Assembly (NCBI RefSeq): GCF_900106535.1
Contig: NZ_FNOH01000012.1
Coordinates: forward strand, 124,001-188,000
Direction of reading: 5' to 3'
DNA: 64,000 nucleotides
DNA from: Myxococcus xanthus
Lineage (GTDB): Bacteria; Myxococcota; Myxococcia; Myxococcales; Myxococcaceae
Shown: piece after piece, positions 1 through 7,334 of the stretch
Layout: the number at the start of each line of letters is the position of its first letter
Position numbering within the stretch: the stretch's first letter is position 1
Notes under the pieces: generated by a model
The model's database searches: none
Told to the model about the DNA's origin: nothing
Seen by the model: only the letters and a program-made list of their open reading frames with translations
Made by a program: the position numbers and the translations under genes

Positions 1-465
1 GGCCTGCGCACGCCCATGGTGGAGGTCACCGGCGGCGAGCCCCTGCTCCAGCCCGGCGTCTACCCGCTGATGGAGGCGCTGCTCGACGCCGGCTTCAAGG
101 TGCTGCTGGAGACGAGCGGCGCCATCGACGTGCGGCTGGTGCCTCCGGCGGTGCACAAAATCGTCGACATGAAGACGCCCTCCTCGGGCGAGCACCTGCG
201 CAACGACTACCGCAACTTCACGTCGATGAACGCCAACGACGAGCTGAAGTTCGTCATCGGCTCGCGCGAGGACTACGACTGGGCCAAGGCGCTCATCGCC
301 GAGCACCAACTGCTCCAGAAGCCCTACGGCAGCCTGTTCTCCACCGTGTTCGACAAGCTCCACCCGCGCGAGCTCGCCGAATGGGTCATCGAGGACAGGC
401 TCGCCGTGCGCTTCCAACTGCAGATGCACAAGTACATGTGGGACCCGAACGCGCGCGGCGTGTGA
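1..465 (+). CDS. queE: 7-carboxy-7-deazaguanine synthase QueE, 3' part
   Basis: C-terminal part of a radical-SAM enzyme that contracts 6-carboxytetrahydropterin to 7-carboxy-7-deazaguanine on the queuosine/preQ0 path; cytoplasmic. The frame is open to the left edge, so the N-terminus with the CxxxCxxC iron-sulfur motif lies outside the window. Visible are the radical-SAM GGE motif in EVTGGEPLLQPG, the ETSG strand and a C-terminal end (QLQMHKYMWDPNARGV) typical of the family. It ends 18 bp before a convergent gene, with no clear terminator hairpin in the gap. Family call is firm; completeness cannot be judged. Confidence 0.93.
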   Translation, partial: GLRTPMVEVTGGEPLLQPGVYPLMEALLDAGFKVLLETSGAIDVRLVPPAVHKIVDMKTPSSGEHLRNDYRNFTSMNANDELKFVIGSREDYDWAKALIAEHQLLQKPYGSLFSTVFDKLHPRELAEWVIEDRLAVRFQLQMHKYMWDPNARGV

Positions 466-483
466 GCGCGGCGCGCACGGCCC

Positions 484-921
484 TCAAGGTCCGAAGCCCC
501 AGAACACGACGGCCAGCCAGCTCGAGGCCAGCCCCAGGTTCACCCAGCCGAGCCCCGTGGTCACCCGCGCCAGGGTCCGTCCGCGCTCGGCGCCCTCGCC
601 CCGGGCAATGCGCCGCAGCTCCCGCAGGCCCAGCACCACGCCGGCCAGCCCCGCCACCAGCGTGGGCAGCGGCAACGCCAGCGAGCACGGCAGACACGCC
701 AGCCCCGCCACGTTGAGCGCCAGCGCCACCTGAATCACCCGCGACGGACGCGCCTCCCTGCGCAGCACCGCCACGCAGGGCGCGCAGTAGGGCGTTTCGC
801 CCGCCAGCTCCGTGCAGTCCCCGCACAGGAAGCCACCGCAGCGCGCGCACGTGGCCACCGCGGCCTCGTCCGGGTGGGTGGCGCAGACGGCGCCGACGGG
901 TGTCCGCACGCGGCCTTCCAC
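484..921 (-). CDS. B-box-like zinc-binding membrane protein
   Basis: 145 residues from a GTG start. The first ~55 residues carry a Cys/His series (CATHPDEAAVATCARCGGFLC, then CTEL and CAPC) that resembles the B-box type zinc finger common in myxobacterial membrane proteins. Residues ~60-105 and ~120-143 are hydrophobic, giving about three membrane segments with a DUF4190-like look (GLRELRRIARGE loop). Zinc binding is inferred from the spacing of the cysteines; no function is known. It follows the next leftward gene by only 16 bp, so the two probably share a transcript. Confidence 0.75.
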   Translation of the reverse strand: MEGRVRTPVGAVCATHPDEAAVATCARCGGFLCGDCTELAGETPYCAPCVAVLRREARPSRVIQVALALNVAGLACLPCSLALPLPTLVAGLAGVVLGLRELRRIARGEGAERGRTLARVTTGLGWVNLGLASSWLAVVFWGFGP

Positions 922-937
922 GCCGGGCGCCCCGCCG

Positions 938-1219
938 TCAGAAGCCCGAGGGCGGAGAGCGCGAGGCCAGCGCCGAAAGGCTGTGCAGGCCCAGTCCCAG
1001 GAACACGGCGGCCAGCACGGTGCTGGCCATGAAGCCCGCGACGATGAGGCCCTTGCGCCGGTGCTCGAACTGGCTGAAGGCGTAGAAGAGCATGTAGCAG
1101 GGAATCAGCAGCACCATCACCCCCGTGCCCACACTCCGCCGGAAGGCGTGGACGAGCAGGGTAGCGGCGCAGCCCAGCGCGAGAGCGGCGAACAGGATGG
1201 CGAGCGGGAGCAGCGGCAC
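938..1219 (-). CDS. small membrane protein, unknown
   Basis: About 93 residues. I chose the GTG at 1219 because AAGGGGG precedes it at a good distance; a longer form from 1276 has no ribosome binding site. Three hydrophobic stretches (residues ~3-22, ~32-50, ~58-78) predict an inner-membrane protein with a short basic loop (FEHRRKG). No recognisable domain. It lies upstream of, and probably co-transcribed with, the B-box-like membrane protein gene. Confidence 0.6.
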   Translation of the reverse strand: MPLLPLAILFAALALGCAATLLVHAFRRSVGTGVMVLLIPCYMLFYAFSQFEHRRKGLIVAGFMASTVLAAVFLGLGLHSLSALASRSPPSGF

Positions 1220-1308
1220 GTCCACCCCCTTAACACGTTCCACGCTTTGCAGCGCTGGCGTGCACATATTAAGCACGCCCCGACGTCAACCAGCCGAGGT
1301 GCCTGCCG

Positions 1309-1623
1309 ATGAACGCCGCCAAGACGCTGCTCAACTTCATCCTCGCGGGCGCCCTGCTGGGCTTCGTGGTCGCCTCCTGGCTGGGGCCCAACTACCTGGG
1401 CTGGTACAACGAGACGCCCTACGCCACCCAGACGATGTGCAACCTGCCCGAGGTCGTCCGCAAGACGTCCGCGGACCTGATTTCGTACCAGGTCATCGGT
1501 GGGGGCGTGGGCGCCGGCCTCTTCCTCATCCTGGGCGTGGTCGTCGTGCGCCGCTCACACCGGAAGGCCCGGGTGCAGGCCGGCCAGACGCCGCCCCCCA
1601 CGGAGCCGCGCGCCACCGCCTGA
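1309..1623 (+). CDS. small two-TM membrane protein, unknown
   Basis: 104 residues. There is a hydrophobic N-terminal segment (residues ~6-24), a ~35-residue outer loop with one Cys and two Trp, and a second hydrophobic segment (~62-83, rich in Gly/Val) followed by a basic tail (VVRRSHRKAR). This pattern suggests a two-span protein with both ends cytoplasmic. Divergent from the 938-1219 gene. No family recognised. Confidence 0.65.
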   Translation: MNAAKTLLNFILAGALLGFVVASWLGPNYLGWYNETPYATQTMCNLPEVVRKTSADLISYQVIGGGVGAGLFLILGVVVVRRSHRKARVQAGQTPPPTEPRATA

Positions 1624-1641
1624 CGCGCGGCCCGGCGGCGC

Positions 1642-2025
1642 TCAGGGCGCCTGGGACGCCGCCGCGTGGACGATGACGCCCGGCCCCTGGGCCAGGATGC
1701 CATCGCCCTCGCTGTCCTCCACGGTGACCATGATGGCGAAGGTCGTCGTCTCCGACACTTCCGGCGCCACCCACGTGGGGTTGCGCGCATTCGCGTCGCT
1801 GAAGGTGCCCGCGGGCTCCGCGGGGAGCTGCTGCCATTGGAAGGTCATGGCGTCCCCGTCCGGGTCTTCGACCTCGAAGACGAAGGACACCACGCCCCCC
1901 GCCCCGACGACCTGCGGCGAAGGCCGAGGCCCCGTGGAGACCTTGGGAGCGTGATTGGCCCGGCAGGACACAGCGAGCCCCAACAGCACCAGCGCCCCGA
2001 ACACTTTCGAGTACGAGTGAGACAT
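1642..2025 (-). CDS. lipoprotein with PKD/Ig-like domain
   Basis: 127 residues starting at the ATG at 2025, preceded by AAGGGGG. The N-terminus MSHSYSKVFGALVLLGLAVSC has a lipobox (AVSC), so it should be lipid-anchored. The mature part holds one PKD-like beta-sandwich: EVEDPDGDAMTFQWQQLP followed by TWVAPEVSETTTFAIMVTVEDSEGD matches the Asp-Pro-Asp-Gly-Asp and Thr-X-Val-Asp pattern of PKD/cadherin-like repeats. Such domains mediate surface protein or polysaccharide contacts. Function unknown; family assignment is from pattern only. Confidence 0.75.
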   Translation of the reverse strand: MSHSYSKVFGALVLLGLAVSCRANHAPKVSTGPRPSPQVVGAGGVVSFVFEVEDPDGDAMTFQWQQLPAEPAGTFSDANARNPTWVAPEVSETTTFAIMVTVEDSEGDGILAQGPGVIVHAAASQAP

Positions 2026-2108
2026 GAACCGGCCCCCTTTGGATGGTGGCGCCAGAGTAACGCGCCTGCATCGGGAGAGGTATTGCCCCACTGGCGTGCC
2101 ACCAGCGC

Positions 2109-2381
2109 TCAGGGGCGCCCCAGCATGCGCAGCTTCTCAGCGCGCGACAGCCGCTTGATGGCGGCCTCCCGCCGGAGCGCCGCGCCGCGGTCCCCCGCGG
2201 CCTCGCTCCACACCAGGGTGACGGGCAGCCGCGCCCGCGTGTACGCCGCCCCGCGCCCCCGGCCATGGGTGGCCAGCCGGCGCTCCAGGTCGTTGGTGGC
2301 GCCGGTGTACAGCGTGCCGTCACGGCACCGCAGGATGTAGACAGTCCACGAGGGCGATTCGTCCGGCACGGCGTGCCGCAC
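2109..2381 (-). CDS. GIY-YIG nuclease-superfamily protein
   Basis: About 90 residues from a GTG at 2381 (another GTG at 2369 is possible). The sequence WTVYILRCRDGTLYTGATNDLERRLATH shows the GIY-YIG core (VYIL, then LYTG), the Asn-Asp and the conserved Arg; KRLSRAEKLRMLG is the usual C-terminal helix of the short YhbQ/UPF0213 type. E. coli YhbQ has been linked to DNA repair and nucleoid-type nuclease activity, but most members are uncharacterised. Single-domain form, complete. Same strand and 25 bp downstream of the CBS-domain gene. Confidence 0.85.
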   Translation of the reverse strand: MRHAVPDESPSWTVYILRCRDGTLYTGATNDLERRLATHGRGRGAAYTRARLPVTLVWSEAAGDRGAALRREAAIKRLSRAEKLRMLGRP

Positions 2382-2406
2382 TCTACCGCCCCCGCGGACC
2401 GCCGTC

Positions 2407-2709
2407 TCACCCCGCGCCGTGAGGCTGGGCGCCCTGGAGTCGCGACCGCCGCGCCCCCGCCCGCGCCGCTCCGGGAGCCCCCGCCCGCGCCATGACACCG
2501 GACACCGGCGCCAGCGGATCCCCCCTCCAGGCCGCGAGGATGTGCTCCTCGCTGACCAACCCCAACAAGCCTCCCCCTTCCCCCACCACGCCCAACAACC
2601 GCACCTGGTGCCGCTCCATCTTCCGAAGGGCCGCCAGAAGGGTATCCGTGGGAAAAACGGTGGCGAAAAGGGAGGACCACATTTCCTTCCAAGCCTGTTT
2701 CCGCCGCAT
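2407..2709 (-). CDS. single CBS-domain protein
   Basis: About 100 residues. The ATG at 2709 is preceded by GGAGGAGGTGGC, a strong site, so it is preferred over upstream starts. Residues ~20-70 form a CBS-like unit (FPTDTLLAALRKMERHQVRLLGVVGEGGGLLGLVSEEHIL). Only one CBS motif is present where a pair is usual, so a homodimer would be needed to bind a nucleotide. The last ~30 residues are Ala/Arg/Gly-rich (ARAGAPGAARAGARRSRLQG) and look unlike CBS sequence. A frameshift or recent read-through near 2500 is possible. Confidence 0.7.
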   Translation of the reverse strand: MRRKQAWKEMWSSLFATVFPTDTLLAALRKMERHQVRLLGVVGEGGGLLGLVSEEHILAAWRGDPLAPVSGVMARAGAPGAARAGARRSRLQGAQPHGAG

Positions 2710-2820
2710 TGCCACCTCCTCCGAGTCGTTGCCTACATCTCCCTGCAACAGTCCTGCCGGGCGGGTTCTTGCTCACCAATGAACACGGCATGGCCCCGCG
2801 GTCCGGCTTAGACTGGCGAC

Positions 2821-3873
2821 GTGACTCGTCGACAGGTGGCACGGTTGGGTCGGATGGCGGACCTCTTTTCGCGAACGATGGTGCGCGGGAAGGAGGGGCT
2901 GCTGACGCTCACCTTCCGCCCGGACGAGCTGTACCGGGTGCCCACGGACGACGGGGCCTCCATTGCCCTGGGCCGCTACCACGCCCGAGGCGAGAAGCGC
3001 TTCGCCCAGCCCGTCATCCTCTGCCACGGGTTGGGGGCCAACCGCTTCCACATGGACTTCGACGAGCAGTACAGCCTGGCCCGCTACCTGGCCCGGTCCG
3101 GCTTCGAAACGTGGGTGCTGGAGCTGCGGGGCCGGGGGCTGGCGGGCGACTGCCCGGATTTCAACTTCGATGACCAGGCCGAGCATGACGTGCGCACGGC
3201 GGTGCGTACCGTCTTGTCCACAGGTGCGAAGGAAGTGCTCTGGGTTGGTCATTCCAAGGGCGGGCTGATGCTCTATGCCCACCTGGCGAAGACGCCGCAG
3301 GCGCCCGTGCGGGCGGCCGTCACCCTGGGCAGTCCCTTCACCTTCGCGGTGCAGCCGGGCCTGCGCACCTTCATCCAGAAGGTGGAGCCGGTGCTGAAGC
3401 TGCGGGTCATCCCCACCAGCCGCGTCACCAGCATCGCCCTGTTCGGCGCGCCGCCGGGGCCCATGAGCCGCTACATGATGCTGGCGGAGAACATGGAGAC
3501 GGAGGTGGTGCGGCGCGCGCTGGCCAACGTGCCCGCCGACATCGCCGGCGGCGTGGGGCGCCAGTTCGCGCGGTGGATCACCACCAACCGCTTCACGTCC
3601 TACAACGGCGAGTTCGACTACCGCGAGTCCCTGTCCCGGGTGACCATCCCCTTCCTGCTGCTGGCGGGCAGCAAGGACCTGCTGGCCCCACCCATGGCGG
3701 TGGCGCGCGCCAAGGAGTACCTGGGCGGGCCGGTGAAGGTCCTGGTCGCCGGCAAGGCCCACGGCTTCGGGGCGGACTACGGGCACGCGGACCTGGTCCT
3801 GGGCCGCCGGGCCCCGGACGAAATCTTCCCCCTGGTGGAGGCGTTCCTCTCCGCACACGCGACGCAGCCGTAG
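2821..3873 (+). CDS. alpha/beta hydrolase
   Basis: 350 residues from a GTG at 2821; an ATG at 2854 is a credible alternative. Alpha/beta-hydrolase fold: oxyanion region VILCHGLGANRFHMDF, nucleophile elbow VGHSKGG (Ser near residue 144), acid region around AGSKDLLAPP, and a C-terminal His in GKAHGFGADYGHADL. The N-terminal half (RVPTDDGASIALGRY) resembles lipase/acyl-glycerol hydrolase relatives of the poly(3-hydroxyalkanoate) synthase type. Substrate unknown; no signal peptide, so probably cytoplasmic. It precedes the foldase-pdxA group by 106 bp. Confidence 0.85.
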   Translation: MTRRQVARLGRMADLFSRTMVRGKEGLLTLTFRPDELYRVPTDDGASIALGRYHARGEKRFAQPVILCHGLGANRFHMDFDEQYSLARYLARSGFETWVLELRGRGLAGDCPDFNFDDQAEHDVRTAVRTVLSTGAKEVLWVGHSKGGLMLYAHLAKTPQAPVRAAVTLGSPFTFAVQPGLRTFIQKVEPVLKLRVIPTSRVTSIALFGAPPGPMSRYMMLAENMETEVVRRALANVPADIAGGVGRQFARWITTNRFTSYNGEFDYRESLSRVTIPFLLLAGSKDLLAPPMAVARAKEYLGGPVKVLVAGKAHGFGADYGHADLVLGRRAPDEIFPLVEAFLSAHATQP

Positions 3874-3979
3874 GCCCGGTGAGGTTGTCCGGCCCTGCCC
3901 GGCGTGCTACCGGAACGGGCCTCGCGCCATGACTGACGGCTTGCCAATCTGGAGCCCTCCCCCTCACGAGGCCCCGCGC

Positions 3980-4978
3980 ATGCGCTTTTCTCCCACCCGC
4001 GCCTTCCTGGTCCCACTCGCCATCGCCCTGGCCGCGGGGGTGGGCATGCCCGCCTGCACCAAGCCCGTGATGGAGACGCCGGAGGCCCTGGTGGTCGCCA
4101 GCGTCAACGGCGAGGTGCTCAGCCGGGCGGACTTCGAACAGGAGCTGTGGCGCGAGCTGGCGCTGACGGACGTGTCCCAGCGCACCTTGGAGGACGTGGA
4201 GCCCTTCAAGCGCGCGCTCCTCGATACGTACATCCACCGGATGCTGCTGCTGCAGGAGGCGCGCAAGCACAACGTCACCGTCACCCCGGAGGAGGTGGAC
4301 CGGGGGGTGCTGCGGCTGTCCGGGGACTATCCGGCGGGCAACTTCAACGAGGTCCTGGCCCAGGGGCAGCTCTCCATGGCGGAGCTGCGCTCGCGGGAAG
4401 CAAGCCGGCTGACCATCGAAAAGCTGTTCGCCAGCCACGTCTATTCGCGCGTGGCGGTGACGGAAGAAGAACTGCGGGCCTGGTACGGCGCGCACGAGAA
4501 GGACTTCCACGAGCCCGAGCAGGTCCACGCCGCGCAAATCGTGGTGAAGGGCCTGGACGAGGCACGGCGGCTGCAAACCCAGCTCAAGTCCGGCAAGAAG
4601 TTCGCAGACCTGGCGCGCAGGTATTCGCTCAGCGCGGACGCCAAGGTGGGAGGCGACCTGGGGTTCTTCCCCCGGGGGCAGATGCCGCCCGCCTTCGACG
4701 AAGTGGTATTCAAGCTGGGGGTGGGGCAGGTTTCGGACGTGGTGTCCACCGAGTACGGCTTCCACCTGTTCCGCGTGCTGGAGCGCAAGCCGGCGCGCAA
4801 GCGGGAGTTCGTGGAAGTCCGTTCGCTGGTGGAGGGCAAGCTGCTGGAGCAGAAGCGGTCGCAGGCGCAGGAGACGTTCGAACAGGAGCTGCGGCAGAAG
4901 GCCCAGGTCCAGGTGAACGAGGCCACGTTGCAGGCCATCCGCGGGCGTCCGACGCCTCAGCAGGCGACGGCGGAGTGA
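3980..4978 (+). CDS. parvulin-type peptidyl-prolyl isomerase, exported
   Basis: 332 residues from the ATG at 3980. The N-terminus RFSPTRAFLVPLAIALAAGVG is a signal sequence; the Cys in MPAC may be lipidated, although the lipobox is poor. Residues ~25-160 are the SurA/PrsA-like chaperone part (VASVNGEVLSRADFEQEL). Residues ~185-275 are a PpiC domain with VHAAQIVV, FADLARRYSLSADAKVGGDLGFF and FDEVVFKLGVGQVSDVVSTEYGFHLFRV, a complete parvulin pattern. It should help fold envelope proteins. The next gene is a paralogue, and pdxA follows. Confidence 0.9.
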   Translation: MRFSPTRAFLVPLAIALAAGVGMPACTKPVMETPEALVVASVNGEVLSRADFEQELWRELALTDVSQRTLEDVEPFKRALLDTYIHRMLLLQEARKHNVTVTPEEVDRGVLRLSGDYPAGNFNEVLAQGQLSMAELRSREASRLTIEKLFASHVYSRVAVTEEELRAWYGAHEKDFHEPEQVHAAQIVVKGLDEARRLQTQLKSGKKFADLARRYSLSADAKVGGDLGFFPRGQMPPAFDEVVFKLGVGQVSDVVSTEYGFHLFRVLERKPARKREFVEVRSLVEGKLLEQKRSQAQETFEQELRQKAQVQVNEATLQAIRGRPTPQQATAE

Positions 4979-5042
4979 CGACGAAATCGAAGACCGGGGC
5001 GGCGGTTGGACGCGCCCGGGGCGGTACGGAAGGATGGCGGGA

Positions 5043-6011
5043 ATGAAGAAGCTGGTGGCGGCAATCGCGGCGGTGGCGCTCCTGGGGAGCGGCGGCGCGG
5101 CGCACGCGGAGCTGGTGGACAAAGTGGCCGCGGTGGTGAATCGCGACATCATCGCGCTGTCCGAGGTGCAGCAGCGCGCGGCGCCAGAGATGGCCCGCGT
5201 CAACGACCCGGACCCGCGCAAGCGCGGCGAGCAGCGGCTGCAGCTGATGAAGACGGCCCTGGACACCCTCATCGGCGAGAAGCTGATGGAGTCCGAAATC
5301 GCGCAGCTGGGCATCACCGCCAGCGAGGCGGAGGTGGATGAGCTGGTGGCGGACGTGCGCCAGCAGAACAACATCACCGACCCCGCGCAGTTCGAGCAGC
5401 TCCTGCTGGGTGAAGGCCTCACCATGGCCACCTACCGGGACATGATGCGCAAGCGCATCCTGCGTGACCGCCTGCTGCGCATGAAGGTGGGCCCCCAGGT
5501 GAAGATTACCGAGGAGGACCTCAAGGCCGCGTACACGCAGTACACGCGCATGGAGAGCGGTGACTCGGAGGTCCACGCGCGCCACATCCTGGTGCAGGTG
5601 GACGCCAAGGCCACGGCGGAGCAGGTGGAAGCCGCCAAGAAGCGGGCGGAGGCCATCGCCACGGAAGCGCGCCGGCCGGGCATGGACTTCGCCTCGCTGG
5701 CCCGCGCCCGCAGCGAAGGCCCCAGCGCCGCGGACGGCGGTGACCTGGGCTGGTTCAAGCGGGGCGTCATGGTTCCAGCCTTCGAGAAGGCCGCGTTCGG
5801 CCTCCCCGAGGGCGGCGTCAGTGAGCCGGTACGCACCAACTTCGGCTGGCACGTGCTGAAGGTGGAGGAGCGCCGCACGGTGGCCGCCGCGTCCTACGAG
5901 GAGATGCGCCCCAAGCTGGAGGGCAAGCTGCTCCAGGAGAAGACGGAGAAGTTCCTCGACCAGTACGTGCAGGAACTGCGGCAGAAGGCCAACGTCGACG
6001 TGAAGCTGTAG
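5043..6011 (+). CDS. SurA-like periplasmic chaperone/PPIase
   Basis: 322 residues; the ATG at 5043 has GGAAGG nine bases upstream, whereas the ATG at 5034 abuts it. Signal peptide MKKLVAAIAAVALLGSGGAAHA with an AHA cleavage site. SurA N-terminal domain starts at LVDKVAAVVNRDIIALSEV; one PpiC domain follows (VHARHILVQVDAKATAEQ, then FASLARARSEGPSAADGGDLGWF, then VRTNFGWHVLKVEER). E. coli SurA has two PPIase domains; this has one. Its place directly upstream of pdxA matches the surA-pdxA order of many proteobacteria and supports an outer-membrane-protein foldase role. Confidence 0.9.
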   Translation: MKKLVAAIAAVALLGSGGAAHAELVDKVAAVVNRDIIALSEVQQRAAPEMARVNDPDPRKRGEQRLQLMKTALDTLIGEKLMESEIAQLGITASEAEVDELVADVRQQNNITDPAQFEQLLLGEGLTMATYRDMMRKRILRDRLLRMKVGPQVKITEEDLKAAYTQYTRMESGDSEVHARHILVQVDAKATAEQVEAAKKRAEAIATEARRPGMDFASLARARSEGPSAADGGDLGWFKRGVMVPAFEKAAFGLPEGGVSEPVRTNFGWHVLKVEERRTVAAASYEEMRPKLEGKLLQEKTEKFLDQYVQELRQKANVDVKL

Positions 6012-6016
6012 CCGCC

Positions 6017-7057
6017 GTGGGCCTTCCGCACGTCGGAATCTCCCTGGGGGACGTGTCGGGCATCGGGCCGGAGGTGACGGCCGCGGCCCTGACGAAGCCC
6101 TCCGTGCGCAAGGTGCTCGTCCCCGTCATCTTCGGGGACGGGCCCACGCTGGCGCGCTTCCCCGCCTTCCGCCGCTATGCCCGCGTGGAGCCCTCCGCCC
6201 TGGGCCGCGTGGAAGGCCCCACCGTGGTGGAGGTAACGCGGCTCGCGGAGAAGGACCGCGTGCCCGGAGAGCCCTCGCGCGAGGGCGGCCGCGCGCAATA
6301 CGCCTTCGTGACGGCGGCCATCGACGCGATGCGGGCCGGACACGTGGACGCGCTGTGCACCGCGCCCGTGTCGAAGGAGCAGATTTCCCGCGCGGGCATC
6401 CCCTTCATGGGTCACACCGAAGTGCTGGCGGAGGCCTTCGGCGTGGACGTGATGATGTTGATGGATGGGCCTCGCGTGCGCGTGGCGCTCGCCACCAACC
6501 ACGTTCCCCTGGCGGACCTGCCGCGCCTGCTCACCGTGGACGGACTGACCGCGCAACTCAAGCTGCTGTCGCGCAGCCTGGAGCCGGTGGTGGGCCACAA
6601 GCCGCGCATCGCCGTGCTGGGGCTCAACCCGCACGCGGGCGAAGGTGGGCTCCTGGGACGCGAAGAGGTGGAGGTGATTGGCCCCGCCATCCGCAAGGCC
6701 CGCGCGGCCCGGGTGGACGCGAATGGGCCCATCCCCGCGGACGGGCTCTTCGCGAAGCCCGACGAGGTGGGCGCGCGCTACGACGCGGTGCTGGCCATGT
6801 ACCACGACCAGGGGCTCATCCCGGCCAAGGCGCTGGACTTCGAGCGCACGGTGAACGTGACGCTGGGCCTGCCCGTGCCGCGCACGTCTCCCGACCACGG
6901 CACGGCCTACGCCATCGCCGGCAAGGGTGAGGCGAGCTGCGTGCCCATGGTGGAAGCACTGCTCAAGGCCGCCCAGCTCGCGGGGGCCCGTCTTGCACAC
7001 CAGGCAACCGGGCGACGTGCTCGGCCAGGTCCGCTCCGTCCTTCGCCGGGTCGATGA
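6017..7057 (+). CDS. pdxA: 4-hydroxythreonine-4-phosphate dehydrogenase PdxA
   Basis: 346 residues from a GTG five bases after the previous stop. It oxidises 4-phosphohydroxy-L-threonine in DXP-dependent pyridoxal phosphate synthesis. Hallmarks are ISLGDVSGIGPEV at the N-terminus, metal/substrate ligands in MGHTEVLAE, LNPHAGEGG and YHDQGLIPAK, and the SPDHGTAYAIAGKG region. After GKG the protein runs about 45 residues, longer than usual. The last ~30 (Arg/Pro-rich) overlap a convergent ferredoxin gene by 95 bp and look like read-through beyond an ancestral stop. Confidence 0.95.
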   Translation: MGLPHVGISLGDVSGIGPEVTAAALTKPSVRKVLVPVIFGDGPTLARFPAFRRYARVEPSALGRVEGPTVVEVTRLAEKDRVPGEPSREGGRAQYAFVTAAIDAMRAGHVDALCTAPVSKEQISRAGIPFMGHTEVLAEAFGVDVMMLMDGPRVRVALATNHVPLADLPRLLTVDGLTAQLKLLSRSLEPVVGHKPRIAVLGLNPHAGEGGLLGREEVEVIGPAIRKARAARVDANGPIPADGLFAKPDEVGARYDAVLAMYHDQGLIPAKALDFERTVNVTLGLPVPRTSPDHGTAYAIAGKGEASCVPMVEALLKAAQLAGARLAHQATGRRARPGPLRPSPGR

Positions 7058-7310
7058 GCTGAACGTGTGCCCCGGAGCCACTGTCCGGGACCACCAGCAC
7101 GCTCACGAGGCCCCGGGGACACTCCCCCAGACAGCCTGACGCCATCACCCGCGTCCGCTCGGCGAGGCCCCGTCCCGCCAGGGCCTCCCGCAGCCGGCGT
7201 GGCAGGTCCACGCCACCGGCGCTGGCCTCCAACCGCACGAGGCAGCGGTGGCAGACGTGCAACTCCGTGGGCTCCGGCGGCTCGGTCGCTGGCATTCCAA
7301 GTGGAAGCAT
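6963..7310 (-). CDS. thioredoxin-like [2Fe-2S] ferredoxin
   Basis: 115 residues. Cysteines in LHVCHRCLVRL and in MASGCLGECPRGLVSVLV give the four-Cys layout of thioredoxin-fold [2Fe-2S] ferredoxins, with a Gly-rich turn after the second pair. Start is unsure: the reading from 7310 has no good ribosome site, and the ATG at 7295 (MPATEPPEP) is an alternative. The 3' end overlaps the end of pdxA antisense by 95 bp. Partner unknown; probably an electron carrier or a metal-binding adaptor. Confidence 0.75.
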   Translation of the reverse strand: MLPLGMPATEPPEPTELHVCHRCLVRLEASAGGVDLPRRLREALAGRGLAERTRVMASGCLGECPRGLVSVLVVPDSGSGAHVQLIDPAKDGADLAEHVARLPGVQDGPPRAGRP

Positions 7311-7334
7311 AGAAGCCAGTGGTCCGCGCGTACC

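Noticed and set aside
3593-5431. 612-codon minus-strand frame across the foldase genes
   Set aside because: Antisense to two well-supported parvulin genes; composition is that of a GC-rich shadow frame.
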